This document shows, in pieces, positions 47,868 to 60,309 of a stretch of DNA of 64,000 nt. The notes below the pieces were generated by a model, which worked only from the letters and a program-made list of their open reading frames with translations, did no database searches and was not told the DNA's origin. Both the position numbers and the translations under genes were made by a program. Where the stretch lies: assembly GCA_029817715.1 (NCBI GenBank), contig JARUPY010000606.1, forward strand, positions 2,108,001 through 2,172,000, written 5' to 3'. This DNA is from Melastoma dodecandrum. Taxonomy: Eukaryota; Streptophyta; Magnoliopsida; Myrtales; Melastomataceae. Position 1 is the first letter of the stretch. Each line of letters starts with the position of its first letter.

Positions 47868-49549
47868 TACCTCTCTCTTTTCTGCAGAACCAGCTGCGTA
47901 TCCAATCAAACAACACACGGGTCGATCTAATTATCAGCAAGTTCATCAATCAGCACCAAATCCACCCGAAAAAAAACCAACAGACAGATTCATAGGCATG
48001 ACAAGCAAACAAAGAAGAGAAAAACACACCAACGAGGTCGTAATAAATGGCGGGTGCATTTCAGACCAAGTGAAGAAACACCAACCCAATACAATTACAA
48101 GACTTGATCACACAAAACCCAGATGGAAATCCTCCGATGGCGCTTTGATCGTGGGGGTCGCGGTCAGAAAAGGAAAAGGCTATGATTTTTCTTGTGGGGG
48201 GGGGAGGAGTATGAAAATGGTTAGTACAGACAAAGAGACCGACAGACATCGACTTTAGTTGGTTTAGAGTCTCCCCCTTCCCCCCCGATGATGATGGCGA
48301 GAATTGAGGAGGGAAGAAGAATTGGAGTGAGACCAAAGTAAAACATTAATTAGGACGGCGTCAACAAAATTCCCATCATTCATTCATTCATTCACTCACG
48401 TGAAACACCTCTACATTATTAATCTTAACAATTGTATATTTATTATAGTTAAAAATTTATACCATTTTATTTGCCACTTCTGAAATTCGTTTGGGGGAGA
48501 TTCAAATCCCACATTCAATTCCAAATCAAAAGAACTCAAAAATCTGAATTAATATCCCCCTCATAACCCCCCCGGTTGTATTATTATGTATGGTATACAG
48601 CAACCGTTACAACAGTTTTAGGATGGCTGCTGAAATTGCCATGACTTCTTGCCGTATAGTTCATGCAAATCCCCACCCTTATCTTTCTTTATTTTCTATG
48701 ACCGATTGCTAAAGGATTCGGGAGGATTTTCACTGTTCACTTTTATATTAGTGAAAATAAAAGCATGTGTCAATGCATACAATTTTCAATTAATCTGAAT
48801 TTGTGGTCTCTCCTTGGACCAGTGGGGTCAGGCACGTCCGAGGAGTCCTTTTGAGTTCCCATGGACCGACTACGTATATAATTATCGACCCAAATGTGCA
48901 AACCATTTTCATTCAATTCTCCACACGAGTGAATTGTAATAGAATACACTGTTAACAAAAATTGTACCCAAACCCCGCTATAACCATATTAATAGCCGCA
49001 TCAACAATTGTTAACAAAAAGAAACTTCACTAAAATAACCTCGTACATAATCATATGATGATTTTTTAAAAAAAAAAAATTAAGATTAAAATTATTTTTT
49101 GGTAATAATAGATAGCTTTTGTTTGTAATAATAGTTGGTGAAGGGGGAAGGTGGAGGAGGTCATCCCCAAACCCCAACGCATTCCCAGCCCCCTCTCTCT
49201 CTGTCACACACATTCTGCAAATACCGACGAGTTCTAATCGGGTCCGGTCCCAGTCAACGATATTATGCCGACGCCGTTTTCAATTAATACGTCACCGTTT
49301 CATCCCCCCAACCCCCCAACCGGCTCCGACCCATCCCACCTCCCCCCCTCCCCCAGCCGCCCCACTCTTACCTCTTTTGTCCCCACGCGCCTTTTCCCGG
49401 CGACTCGCTCACGCGCCCGCCCCAATATTCCCTTCCCGATCTCACCCCCTCCCCCACCAAACCCTCGGCCCTTATCCCTAACGACTTTTCACGAACGCCG
49501 CGCCCCCCAACACACGCCGAGATCTCGTCGGATCTTTTGATCGCGGCCC
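47868..49549. other. Divergent intergenic region (DUF688 / trihelix)
   Basis: It contains the 5' UTR and promoter of the DUF688 gene (left) and of the trihelix gene (right). A probable DUF688 5' UTR intron ends near 47883. C-rich stretches at 49300-49480 form the trihelix 5' UTR region, with AAACCCT near 49460. Open frames here are products of base composition. Confidence 0.4.
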
Positions 49550-50530
49550 ATGGGTGACATGATCGAGTACAACACCTCTCCCCCTCCGCCTTCCTCCGCC
49601 AACAACAGCGGCGGGCGTAACCTACCCGTCCGCGAGGACTGCTGGTCCGAGGAGGCCACCGCCACCCTCATCGAGGCCTGGGGACGGCGTTACGTTGATC
49701 TCAACCGCGGGAACCTCCGACAGAAGGACTGGCAGGAGGTCGCCGACGCCGTCAACTCCCTCCACGGCCACTCTAAGAAGACGTATCGGACGGATGTGCA
49801 GTGTAAGAACAGGATCGATACGGTTAAGAAGAAGTACAAGGTCGAGAAGGCTAGGGTTGTCATGTCTAACGGCGCTTTTGTCTCTCCCTGGATCTTTTAT
49901 GACCGCCTGGATGTGTTGATTGGGCCGACTGCCCCCGGAGGTGGGGGTTCTGGGGGCGGCTGTGGTCCGTCTTCGTCATCTGGGAAGAAGGCGGGACAGC
50001 AGCATGTGTCTCCTGTCCCTCTTGCTAGGTCGCCCCCTGTCGGAGTGCCACTTTTGCCATATCGGAAGTCGGTGGGTCCTGGCCCTGTTGTCGCAATGGC
50101 TGCCCCTACCACGGCTGGAGCGGCATCAGTTAACCTGCCTCAGAAGAGGGAGAGGGAGAGGGACATACGGAGGAATTATTCTGAGGTCGCCGCCGCTGCG
50201 GCAGCTGCGGAGGATATGGAGGATGACGACGATGAGCTGGACAGGGAGAGCGAGGACGAGGAGGAGGAGGAGGAACTAGAGAATGAGATTGAGGAGGAAG
50301 GGGAAGAAGGAGGTATGAGGAGGTTGGCTAAGGCCATCGAGAAGTTCGGGGAGGTTTATAGGCGGGTGGAAGGGGAGAAGTTGAGGCAGATGGTGGAGTT
50401 GGAGAAGCAGAGGATGCAGTTTGCGAAGGACCTTGAGGTGCAGAGGCTGAAGATGTTTATGGATACCCAGGTACAATTGGAGCGGCTTAAGCACGTCAAG
50501 CGCTCTGGCTCTGATGGTGAGGCGGAATAG
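49550..50530 (+). CDS. Trihelix transcription factor, SIP1 clade (ASIL-like)
   Basis: An intronless 326-residue protein. Residues ~30-123 are the trihelix domain: [57 protein letters not shown], then [11 protein letters not shown]. The three helix tryptophans (W32, W44, W61) are present. A Gly/Ser linker and an Ala run follow, then an acidic stretch ([18 protein letters not shown]). A long charged C-terminal helix ([20 protein letters not shown], then [13 protein letters not shown]) is the SIP1-clade coiled coil. ASIL1/2 of Arabidopsis repress embryo genes in seedlings; whether this gene does so is inferred from similarity. It looks intact. The start MGDMIEYN is the first ATG of the frame. 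Confidence 0.92.
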   Translation: MGDMIEYNTSPPPPSSANNSGGRNLPVREDCWSEEATATLIEAWGRRYVDLNRGNLRQKDWQEVADAVNSLHGHSKKTYRTDVQCKNRIDTVKKKYKVEKARVVMSNGAFVSPWIFYDRLDVLIGPTAPGGGGSGGGCGPSSSSGKKAGQQHVSPVPLARSPPVGVPLLPYRKSVGPGPVVAMAAPTTAGAASVNLPQKRERERDIRRNYSEVAAAAAAAEDMEDDDDELDRESEDEEEEEELENEIEEEGEEGGMRRLAKAIEKFGEVYRRVEGEKLRQMVELEKQRMQFAKDLEVQRLKMFMDTQVQLERLKHVKRSGSDGEAE

Positions 50531-52628
50531 ATATCTTCCTTTTAGTGCCTTTGTTATTGAATTAGTTATTTGTGAACCCCGGTGGTTGGTCCTATGATTG
50601 CTTCAAATGAAGGAGCGATATCCCTTTGGGTTCTGCTCATGTTAGTGGTCGGATGCATTGTTCAGAATGTGGCACCTCAGAATTTTGCAAGGAGAGTCCA
50701 CGCTGGATTTGAGATTGGGCACTGTTTTAATTGATCATATGATATTTTGGTTTCTGGACTGAGGTGCTTAGACCAGAGTTTACTTGTATGGCGAATGGAG
50801 AACACTATTGTTTGAGTACTTCTTTTGCGTGCAACTGGACGTTTGGATCCTTTGTTCTACCGTTGCTATTCTTGTGGTCAATCTTGCTGATATTGACATC
50901 ACTAAGCCATGGCATCATGTGACCATTCTGTTAGAAGACCAGCCTTGTGTTAGATTGGTGTCAGCTCCGGACTGTGTAGTTGTCATCACTTTCTATGAGA
51001 CACGGTTATCTGATTGTGAAACGTTTTGGTTTGTAGTTGATGAAGAGGTTGGATTTGTTAGATGCGAGAACACAGCCGGTTTTACCCTGTTATATCCAGA
51101 TGCAATTTTAGGATTCCATGCCGTGTTCCATTGTGTTCTTGAATCGTTGTACATTATCTTTTGCATGAGTCCTGATCGTTTGGCATGAAACTTCTTTTTA
51201 TCCCCTCTTTGGCATTCTTGAGCGGAAAAAAGTTAGTCGGGATAAGTAACTCTGATTAAAGAACTTAGCCAGGTTTTTGATCAAGTATGCTTATATCGCT
51301 CCGGATATGGGCCTGTAGTAATGCTTAAGTTCATTTGCGGAGGGGCTGCTTGTTGCTGATTTGATCCCGGCGCCTTTTTAGCACGCATTCGATGGGTTCT
51401 AACTTTACATATATCATGTCGATCATATCCCACAGTTTTATGAAATGATAGATAAACACTTTGTGGTCTTTTTATGTGATCTGATAATCGTTTTACTTAT
51501 GTCGATTTCAGATATATATAGCTAGGCCACATCATGACGGGCCTGTCGGACATCCAAGCGAAGAAAGAAGCAGAGGGGGGTGTTATCCAACCCAAGCTTG
51601 GTCATCTCAGACAACCAACCTTATTCCTCCCTTCCCGGAGGTGGTTCTAATTTGCTTACTCTTTTCTTTTGTCCTTTTTTCTTTTAAAAAAAAAATGATC
51701 TGAATCTCATGTAGGGGCAATTAGGAAAATTGGTGTTTAGAACAATCTGCTGTAAGGCATGACAAGTCGACCCAACTCTTGTTTTCTGTCCTTTATTTTC
51801 TTTTTATTTTCTTTTATTTTCTTCTTCTTTACTAGGAAACCTTAATTTCAACTCTCTTATTCGGGTAAATTTAAATTGATTTGCTCAGGGGATGGTTGGA
51901 TATTCAAAAGTTGGTGTAGAGTGAGTGTGTGATCTCTGTTCTGCGATGTCCCCCCTACCTAATGTCTATCAAAGGTAAAAAAGGACAAATGTTTCTTTCC
52001 GAGTACTAATTTTCTGATTAGACTCTCGTCCTATCCAAGTTCGATGAGCAAGACCCAAATGGGAACAAACTTAAAGGAGTAAAGTGTACGAGTTTTGTTA
52101 CTAGTTAAAGTCGTTGTTAAACATACTTCGCTTTTATGGTATTTATTTTTGAAATTTTGAATAGTCTTGAATTTAGCTTTATAAAATTGGAGTTAGCTCT
52201 TTTTTTTATCGGAATCCGTGTTGTTGCGCTTTTTAAAAATTCAATTAGGTAAAAAACTTTGAAAACTTTTTAGCGACACGAGCCTAATCACGTTTTGCTA
52301 CGAGAAAGCGAATTCGACTTTATGAAAATTGAGTTTGGATATTATTTCAAGAATTTTATAATCATTACCCTAAATCACCTACTAATATTAATCAGAAACA
52401 AAACTCGTTAAAGTGAACAGTTTTTTTACTACTTTCTTTCTAAATTTCTTTTTGAAGTTGATGTGATATTTCGGGGGCCCATGTTGTGTCCATCGTGGGA
52501 AGCAGCAAACAAGATCTTAAGCTGTGTTTGTTTGATGCGTATTATCCTCATACAACTAATCCCACCAAATTAAACACAAAATCATTGTTAAAGCAAATAT
52601 ATTGAATAATAACCCAATTTACTCATGC
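50531..52628. other. Intergenic region downstream of the trihelix gene
   Basis: The first part should be the trihelix 3' UTR. AT-rich beyond. The 50784-51188 open frame has no family resemblance. Otherwise nothing is seen. Confidence 0.4.
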
Positions 52629-52630
52629 AA

Positions 52631-52667
<37 letters not shown>
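52629..52667. repeat. (AAT)n microsatellite
   Basis: About twelve uninterrupted AAT/ATA triplets. Confidence 0.9.
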
Positions 52668-53195
52668 TGATCACTTAATCATAATAACAATTTATCCATT
52701 CCCGAGACCATCGTAATCAAAATGAAGATGTTATGAAAAAGAACATGCGAAATGAGATTAATGATTTAATCATCATTTCGAAATGGAGATGGTGCGGGTG
52801 ACGTTGGTTAAGGACTCTATGAAATTGGGTGGTCATTGTTCGACCCGCCCGGCAGACGCGTGGATGTAACCGGGAGTGAGCCTTCCGTCGGGATAGAAAC
52901 CAGGGCGTCGCAGATGAACACAGAAACCATGCCCATTCGGAAACCTAAGCGCTATAGGAGAAACGCATCTGATAATTTAGGGTTTGAACTACCAATTATA
53001 GTAAATCTTCTCCTTCGAAGGAGCAAAAACTTTCTTGCAGCAACATCATATGTTATTAAGGTAAAAAAAAAAAAACAACCAAGCTACATAAGTTCATGTT
53101 AACTTAGTAATCAAAGCATACATGATGCAAGCTCGAAACAATAGTGATAATAAAATTGAGGAAAACATATCCATCAACATATGCAGGGGAAAGTA
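52668..53195. other. Intergenic, 3' side of the LSH gene
   Basis: AT-rich sequence including the presumed 3' UTR of the minus-strand ALOG gene. No other gene is seen. Confidence 0.35.
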
Positions 53196-53783
53196 TTAAC
53201 TGTTTCTTCGCTGTCGTGGGTGCTTCATCGCTTGGCCTTTGTCGGCGGTCTTCTCCCCTGCCTTCTTCCTCTTCTTCTTCTTGTAAGGTACCCCTCTCGC
53301 CTTTGCCTGACAATCCTTCACTTCCCGCAGGTACGACCTTATCATAGGGTTAGCGAAAGGGTTTGCCTCCTGGGCTCCCCCATGCTCCTCGTAAGCAGAC
53401 CTAAGCCGTCCGATAAGTGCGTCGAGGCTCCCCCAGGCCTGCCGCAGGGGACAAGGACATGGGGCTGGAGGGTCCGGCTGCCCATAGAACGTGCAGCCCT
53501 GAACGTGGACCTTCGTCTTCCCGAACTGGTCGAGGTAGCGAAGGAAGCCCAGCACGTGGGTGTAGTTGCACTCCGATATCGATATGGAAGGCCTAGGGTA
53601 GTTCCTCAGGTACTGACCGAAGGTGATCCAATCGCGTTGTTTCTGGGTCTCATACCGGGATGGCTGACGCACGATGGGAGTGGTGGACGACGCCTGATCG
53701 ATGACGAGGGGTGGTCGGGAAGGCCCTTCATGGGAGAAGGAGCCTGTAAGGGCGATGCTGGAGGAAGGGTGGTTGTAGCTCAT
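53196..53783 (-). CDS. LSH: ALOG-domain protein (LIGHT-DEPENDENT SHORT HYPOCOTYLS family)
   Basis: An intronless 195-residue protein. The start was set at [10 protein letters not shown] because ALOG proteins have short disordered N-termini; the frame is open 48 codons further up but that part is low-complexity. The ALOG domain occupies residues ~42-168: [38 protein letters not shown], a zinc-ribbon-like C-x..-APCPCP insert, [20 protein letters not shown] and [15 protein letters not shown] nuclear localisation sequence KKKKRKK follows. ALOG proteins are nuclear regulators of organ boundary and meristem development, and the domain is thought to derive from retrotransposon recombinases. The subgroup was not resolved. 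It looks intact. Confidence 0.93.
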   Translation of the reverse strand: MSYNHPSSSIALTGSFSHEGPSRPPLVIDQASSTTPIVRQPSRYETQKQRDWITFGQYLRNYPRPSISISECNYTHVLGFLRYLDQFGKTKVHVQGCTFYGQPDPPAPCPCPLRQAWGSLDALIGRLRSAYEEHGGAQEANPFANPMIRSYLREVKDCQAKARGVPYKKKKRKKAGEKTADKGQAMKHPRQRRNS

Positions 53784-54499
53784 GGCTTCAGAAGGTTTTG
53801 GGAAGTTGTTAGGTGTGTTAGAAGAAGTTTGTTTTTCTTGTGGGCGATGGGGTTTAGTCGAATTGTTCTTGGTTTTTGGGATTAAGGAGTGAAATTTGTG
53901 GGCTTTTAAGTTAAAAGTATATTTCATTGGAAAGGAGAGATTGATTAGGGGTGGCTCTTCAAAGAAATTTGCTTTTTATTCTCCTTGTCTAAATGCTAAA
54001 ATTCTGTTGCTTAATAATGCCCTAACATGTGCCATTCCCCCTCTCAAATAGTTGAAAAGCTAAAACTAGTCATATCAACCAGACTTATCGATTCGATTTT
54101 AGAGGATTAAAGGTTAATGACATTTGCTTGGTTGGATGTGAATTAAACCTCCTTTCCTTTCCTTTTCTTTTGTTTTGGGTACGGTCCTATTTTCATCGTT
54201 TATATTATAAGGTTGAATGAGACTGACTTCCTCCGTTCATATTTGAAACGAAGATATGACTTTACACGTGAACTCAATTTTGGGTTCATTCAGGTTTCGC
54301 ATATGGGAATGTGAAATTGGGTTTAAAATAAGAATAAAATTATTGAGCCACCTGTGTGAAGTTATTTCTAGTGCTTGTAGAGAATCCGGGTAATTGCCAA
54401 TCAAGAGGACCAAAGTAGTCTAGAGGATGGGACTCCCTAGAGCAGCGGATCGAGAACCCTTGCGTTGGCACATTCGCGTTTCCTTTCCTGGGAAAGTTG
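53784..54499. other. Upstream region of the LSH gene
   Basis: Promoter and 5' UTR are expected here. Further right is AT-rich sequence without recognised features, reaching the decayed LTR element. Confidence 0.35.
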
Positions 54500-57400
54500 A
54501 GGACAATCGATCGAAGAGACAAGAGCTGCTCGAAGACACAAGTTACGCGAAGGTGCAAGCTTATCGAGGATACGAATTGTTCGAGGTCACAAGCTGGTCA
54601 AGAGTCCGGGCAAATTGAGACCAGCTGAAAGGACACGATCTTGAATGCATTCCATGATAACGGCTATCTTGATGATTAATGGCTCGATGGTTACTGTAGT
54701 TAGAAGGTCATGTCCTTAAGTGCATATTAAGAGCCATAATGTACAATAGTTACGAGTACTTTATCATTTTTAGCATTACGTGTCCGTAGTGCATAAATAG
54801 TCATGTATTCTACCTTTATAAAATATTCATTAACATCATCACACATACAGTCGACGGTTCGGTAGACCTCGTCTTAGTTTTAGTTAGCAACAACAATGAC
54901 AATGACATTGGCGAACACAGTGAGTTTCTCTATCTACCTCTAGTTCCATTATCACATTACCACCACTAATGTCAGACGTTCATGCCTCCCCTGCCCCTTT
55001 GGCAAGGACCTGAGTCATCCCTCATCATGTTTTCACGATCGATTATGGAGTTCAACATCAATGTCTTTGGAAACAAGGATACCATCGGATGCCCATCTTC
55101 TCTCCTGTGAACTCAACACCTTCTTCACCCCCATCCACGCTCCCGTCGAGACTCCGGTAGAGAGCCCCTTTGTCGATTTTGTCGACAAATTAACTAGCGA
55201 CCACATTTACATAATCCACTTCAACCTCCGTGTTTGTTGCCAAATATGCTCCAACCTGACAGGCGGATAACAACGCAACACGTTCTCCGTGAGAACAGTG
55301 TGGGAGTATATGGGAATGGCCAAACGAACAACAAGGAGTACCTAATCGTCACACAATGATGGCTTTGATAACACAAACGATGGGGAGATATCAATTTTCT
55401 TGTGATATCTCCTCGGGATGAGCTTCCAAGAATGGTATCAGACCCTTTTTCGGGAGAACTAAGACCATCATGTTGGAGAAGATCCCTCACTGACCATGAA
55501 CGAACTACTCGAGATAATCCGCAAGTATGGTCATGCCCTTCAATAGATCTTTAAGAACGAATTACGAGATCTCTAGGCACTGATAGTTGCATGTTCTCTA
55601 ATTTTGCAAGGAGTGTCTATTTAGCAACAGAAATTCTGGCCACAGATCTTGGCGTTATCCGTGGATCGATGGTCCAAAATGCAGGCCCAATGTATGAGAA
55701 GCCTATTAAGGAGGTACCTTTGGAAAAACATCAGACGAAGGCTTGCGAGCGAAGCAGTAACCAAGCGACGGATCTACCAGGCAACACGGTTCAACGACGT
55801 GATCAAGCGACAGTCAACTAGACGAACGGGAAAACTCTGCAGCGAGGGCTAGTGGGCGATCCGGTCGATCAGTAGCTGTTATGGAAAGATTCCGAACGAT
55901 TTCAAGACTTGGAAGAAATTGTTGCCAAAATTGCTCGGATGGAAATGAGATATTCCATCAAAACTGGCAACAAGAACACGTAATATATGTATAATATTTC
56001 ATTACCGTACATATATAGGTCTAGCTTAGTATAAATAGTTGTTCTTAGGCATTGTATACATACATCTCTACAGACAGACATATTGTCTTTTTTATCTTCA
56101 AGCATTCTAGCGATTAAGCATTCTATACTCCTGCGTTCTTGCTTTCTTCTGAAGGCAATACCAATGGCATTCATAAGCGCTTCCGCTTAAGGATGTTTGT
56201 CTGCTGCCTTCTCATCTTTTTTTCATACAGTGACCATACAACAAACCTCCGAGTACCAGTTACTCGTAGTGCCAGATATTTTCGACGTGTTTGGATCCGA
56301 CTTGTCTGCGATCACTTCTGGAGCGAACAATGTCATAGGGTTCGACGCAAGAATCTATGGACACTTGGACTCCAATAACTGCTATTGCTAAATAAAAAAA
56401 TGCCCATATGGTAGCAATTTCTGCGATAAGGAGTGTTCCTAAAGTGGTAGGCTCTGCAGCAGAAAACTCCTCTAAGACGGTGAATGCCCCAAGGTGAGAG
56501 TCTTTGCGATGGGGAGTGTCTCTAAGGTGGTGATTTCTATGACAGATAACACCTCTAAAACGGTGGTTTCCGTAAAAGGGAATGTAACTAAAGTAGTGTC
56601 TTCCAAGACGAAGAATGTCATTAAGACGGAGATTTTCACGATAGACGATGATGATGTGATAACAATTATTATAACAAATGACTTCTCTGACGTATATCTG
56701 AAGGTAATGCCCTTGACCATGATACTCGTCGATATCGAGGGAAATTGAATGATCAAATAGAAAATTACAAATTTTTTGTTAAAAGAGGATTGTTTCGATC
56801 CACAACTTTGGTTTGATGAGCAGCCTCCTCTCGAGCACAACATTTGCTTGAGATGATCAACTGGACAAGTCTTTGCCTTACACACTCTTGCTCATCTGAA
56901 AATGAGCATTTATGAGGGGCAAAATATTGATACATGATAATTTTGGACCTTGATCGAAGATTCAAGGATATAAGTTAGTGAGGACATAGTCTCTTGAAGA
57001 TACTTGCCGCTCTAAGATACAACCCGCATGTATGTACTAACCGCTAGAAGATACAAGCTATACAGAGACACAAGCTGCCCGACACAAACGACACAAGGAC
57101 AAAACCAGGTTGAGAGTTCGAGCGGATCGAGGGCAGCTTAAGAGACACAACCTTGAATGTGCACCTTAAGTGCACATTAAGAGTCATAGTGTGCATAGTT
57201 ACATGTCTCTTACTATTCTTAACACTAAGTGTCTGTAGTAGTATAAATGGCATGCACTAAACTTTATGAAACATCTAACAACATCATCAGACATACAATC
57301 AGTTGTTCGGTGAAACTCGTCTTCGTTTGAGTTAGCAACCACGATGGCAATAGCATCGACGAACATGGTGAGTCACCCTATCCACCTCTGATTCTATTAT

Positions 57401-57790
57401 CGTATTATCTCCCATGGTGTCTTTCCTCCTTTTGGTACGCCGTCTTCAAAATTTTTGTTCCCATCGTTGGTGCCAGACGTGCGAGCCTTCTCTCCTTTGG
57501 GAGGGACCTGAATCATTACACATCATGTTCTCACGATCAATTAGATAGTTCAATATTAATATCTTTAAAAGTAGGAATATCATCAGATGCCCCTCTTCTC
57601 CTTCACACCTTCACCCAGTCAACGCTTCCATCGAAGCATGGGCCAGAAGCATGTCATTGACCTTTGTCGATTTTTGTCGACAAATCGACGGATGGCTACA
57701 TTTATACGATCTATTAAGCCTCAAAGTTCGTTGTCAAATATTCTCTAACATGAGAGATGAATAACAACAACAACTTTTTCGGAATGAGTT
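54500..57790 (+). mobile_element. Decayed LTR element in LTR-interior-LTR-interior order
   Basis: Sequence at about 54500-55270 is repeated, diverged, at about 56990-57770. The shared order is: GAAGACACAAG-like repeats, TAAGTGCACATTAAGAG, CATCATCAGACATACAATC-type (54835 versus 57279), GTTAGCAACNACNATG, a primer-site-like TGGCGAACACAGTGAG (54909-54924, second copy decayed), the phrase CCCTTTGG-AGGGACCTGA and ATCRGATGCCC. A purine run GAGGGGCAAAATAT precedes TGATACATGATAATTTTGG at 56928, a likely LTR start. No gag or pol residues are recognisable. It may be related to the element at 30420-32600, whose LTR start is similar. Confidence 0.5.
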
Positions 57791-57879
57791 GTCATGTCCC
57801 AAACATAAAAATCTATTTCTCTTTTTTATGCTATGTTCGAATAACGTGGAATTCGATGGAAAGGAAGGGAGGGACAAAT

Positions 57880-59045
57880 GATCAAATATATCATAAACTT
57901 TGACACTTTTTTTTAATTCACTCTAACATTTAAAAAATATCACGTTACATCCTAATGTTAGGACGTTATCTCAATTATGCCCTTCGTCAGTCGTCCTTGC
58001 TAACAGAGGTTTACGTGGCGCTAACATGAAAACTAACAACGTCAACTCCACGTTTAATTTAGGAGTAATTATCAAATATATCATAAAATTTTCAATTTTT
58101 TTCGATTTATTCTAACATTTCAAAAATATATTCATGTTACTTAATATTAAGACGTTATTTCAAAATTGTCTACTGTTAGACCCGACCCATAACAGCGTCC
58201 AACTTGGCATTGATGTGCACCCCTAGCCCCGACACCAACCCAGTCATTCCCTTCCCTCCCTTGTTCAATTGCCTAGGAGGATTATATTAAGGTCTTGTCA
58301 CTTATGAGTATTATACTCTATTGTAAGGAGACTTGAAGTTGCGATGACATACCAAGACATATGGGGCACCCACGGAAACAACCAATACACAGAAAATCGA
58401 TAAACAACACTACTAGAAATTGGTTTTTGTTGATGAGACTTCCATGCAAGGTCCAGCAACAAAACTTTCATGGGTTCCCGATGTCCCTATATTATAATTG
58501 ATTTGAGCATGTTTGTGAGTCCTCTCTTCCACTGGGATGTAGCATAAAAAACAACTTATCGTCCTTTTTCATTTTAAGTCGATATATAATGAGTCAATTG
58601 TTAATTGTGTAATGCAAAAAGACGAGTCAATGAGATACACAATAAGTTGATGATCGGGGCTCGAGGTGAGTTGATGTCAACGTTGGGTGGGATAGGTTGG
58701 GTTGGTGCTGGGCTTAGAGTCTGGGTTAAAGGTACACATCAACGCCAAGTCGGTCGCTGTCGGGTCTAACAGTGGATAATTTTGAAATAACGCGTTAACA
58801 TTAGATTACTCGAAGATGTTTTCCAAATGTTAGGATAAATCGAAAAATAATGGGAAAATTTATGATATATTTGATAATTTCGTCTAGATTAAGGACGTTA
58901 GTTGTCATGTCAGTACCAGGTAGGCCTCCGTTAGTAAGGACGACTATCGGAGGTCATAATGAGATAACTTATTTATGTTATGACGATATTTTTCAAATGT
59001 TAGGTTAAATCGAAAAAAGTAACAAATTTTAAGATACATTTGATC
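57880..59045. mobile_element. Fold-back DNA element with ~360-bp inverted arms
   Basis: The left arm (57880-58247) begins GATCAAATATATCATAAA. The right arm (about 58690-59045), inverted, begins GATCAAATGTATCTTAAA and stays alignable over its whole length (shared GTCGTCCTTRCTAACRGAGG, GTTATTTCAAAATT, CACTGTTAGACCCGAC). The ~440-bp centre has no gene. Each arm is itself made of two related units, the second starting at ATTATCAAATATATCATAAA (58071 on the left). No transposase is present and no clear target duplication was found. Long inverted arms fit a non-autonomous MULE or fold-back element. Confidence 0.7.
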
Positions 59046-59390
59046 CACAAAATTGAAAAGTTTGTGGAGGAGAATTTCTTCCTGGGATTTACGTTCTTTA
59101 TTCTATTATTTTCGGTCCCCGGAATTCAAGTGTTAAAAGGGGCATCCAAATCAGGAGTAGGGATTTTGTCGATGTCAAAGAGGGCAATGTTTCAGTCAAC
59201 CTGATTTTGAAAAGCAAAAATCTCTTTTTTTTTTTTTGGCTTTCTTTTTCCTTTTATTTTTCAAACAACGAGATTCTCAGCGAATCACTATTTGTAAAGA
59301 TGGAGGAAAAGCACAATTCCACGGACGTAGTTAACTATACGTGCACGTAACGGTTACGTAGTCTACTAAATTCGCTTATAAATTAGTAAT
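59046..59390. other. Spacer, no gene seen
   Basis: AT-rich with a T-run near 59227-59239. Nothing recognisable. Confidence 0.3.
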
Positions 59391-59745
59391 TTACTAATTT
59401 ACTTTTTTTTAGTAAAAGGACGACATAATTAGTAAAAAAATTTGTAAATTTTACTAATTTTGTTACTGTTCACTTTTAGTAAATTTTACAAAATATGCGT
59501 TGAATTTACTAAAAAATCACCTTTTTTAGTAAAAGGACGTCTAATTAGTAAAAAAAATTTGTAAATTTTACTAATCTTGTTACTGTTCACTTTTAGTAAA
59601 TTTTACTAAATTTGCGTTGATTTTACTAAAAAATCACCTTTTTAGTAAAAGTACGACATAATAAGTAAAAAAAACTTGTAAATTTTACTAATTTTGTTAC
59701 TGTTCACTTTTAGTAAATTTTACTAAATCTGCGTTTTCATTTTTT
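59391..59745. repeat. 117-bp tandem repeat, three copies
   Basis: GTTACTGTTCAC starts at 59462, 59579 and 59696, an exact 117-bp step. Units are built of TTAGTAAATTTTACTAAAT, GTAAATTTTACTAAT and AGTAAAAGGACG blocks, with many internal inverted TAGTAAA/TTTACTA motifs. Related, irregular TTAGTAA/TTACTAA motifs continue to about 60190. Confidence 0.85.
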
Positions 59746-60213
59746 TTTAGTAATATTTACTACTTTTTCATTGGTCACATTTATTAAAAATTACTTCTTT
59801 TATTTCGTAAAACATAACTAAAATTAGTAATAGTTTACTAATTTTGTTGTGATATTTAGTAAAACATTGTTTAAGTTAGTTAAATTGTTAGTAAAGTTGT
59901 GCGGGTTTCGTAAATGTTTACTGATTTCTACATTATTTTACAGATAAATTTTGTAAACTGTTACTAAAAAGTTTAATAATTTACTAATTCGAACAGTGAA
60001 ACCCGAACCTATTTACGAACCTAATGTCGCTGTAAAATTATCATTTTACCCCCGACATTAAATTACTAAATAAATTACGAAACTTCTTTGTAATCTTGTC
60101 ATCATCGCCCACAACTTAGTAAATATATTACGAACGTAATTACTAATCTTGTGTGTTAGTTTCGTAAGTTTTACTAACTATGACCCCAAGATCCGCATTT
60201 AATTGTCTGTACT
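59746..60213. other. AT-rich sequence with scattered TTAGTAA/TTACTAA motifs
   Basis: A continuation of the motif-rich sequence outside the regular 117-bp array. No coding content. It may be the subterminal region of the MULE that follows. Confidence 0.35.
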
Positions 60214-60309
60214 TTGACTCTGCAGATTTTCGTTTTTCTTTCTCATGTTCGTCTGCAGGTGTTCGTCCTTGCTCCCTCATCTTTAGGTAGAGGTGTACGT
60301 CCCAGCTTC

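Noticed and set aside
49119..49540. Proline-rich open frames upstream of the trihelix gene
   Set aside because: Products of a C-rich 5' UTR in several frames at once. The real start is at 49550 with a clear trihelix domain.
50784..51188. A 134-codon open frame after the trihelix gene
   Set aside because: No recognisable motif, and it lies in the expected 3' UTR/intergenic region. Kept as chance.
53181..53885. A 234-codon plus-strand frame opposite the LSH gene
   Set aside because: Antisense shadow of the ALOG coding region.
54420..54480. Possible tRNA-like segment
   Set aside because: No clover-leaf arms or conserved B box could be assembled by eye.
59046..59054. Target duplication for the fold-back element
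   Set aside because: GGGACAAAT on the left and CACAAAATT on the right are only partly alike, so I do not call a duplication.
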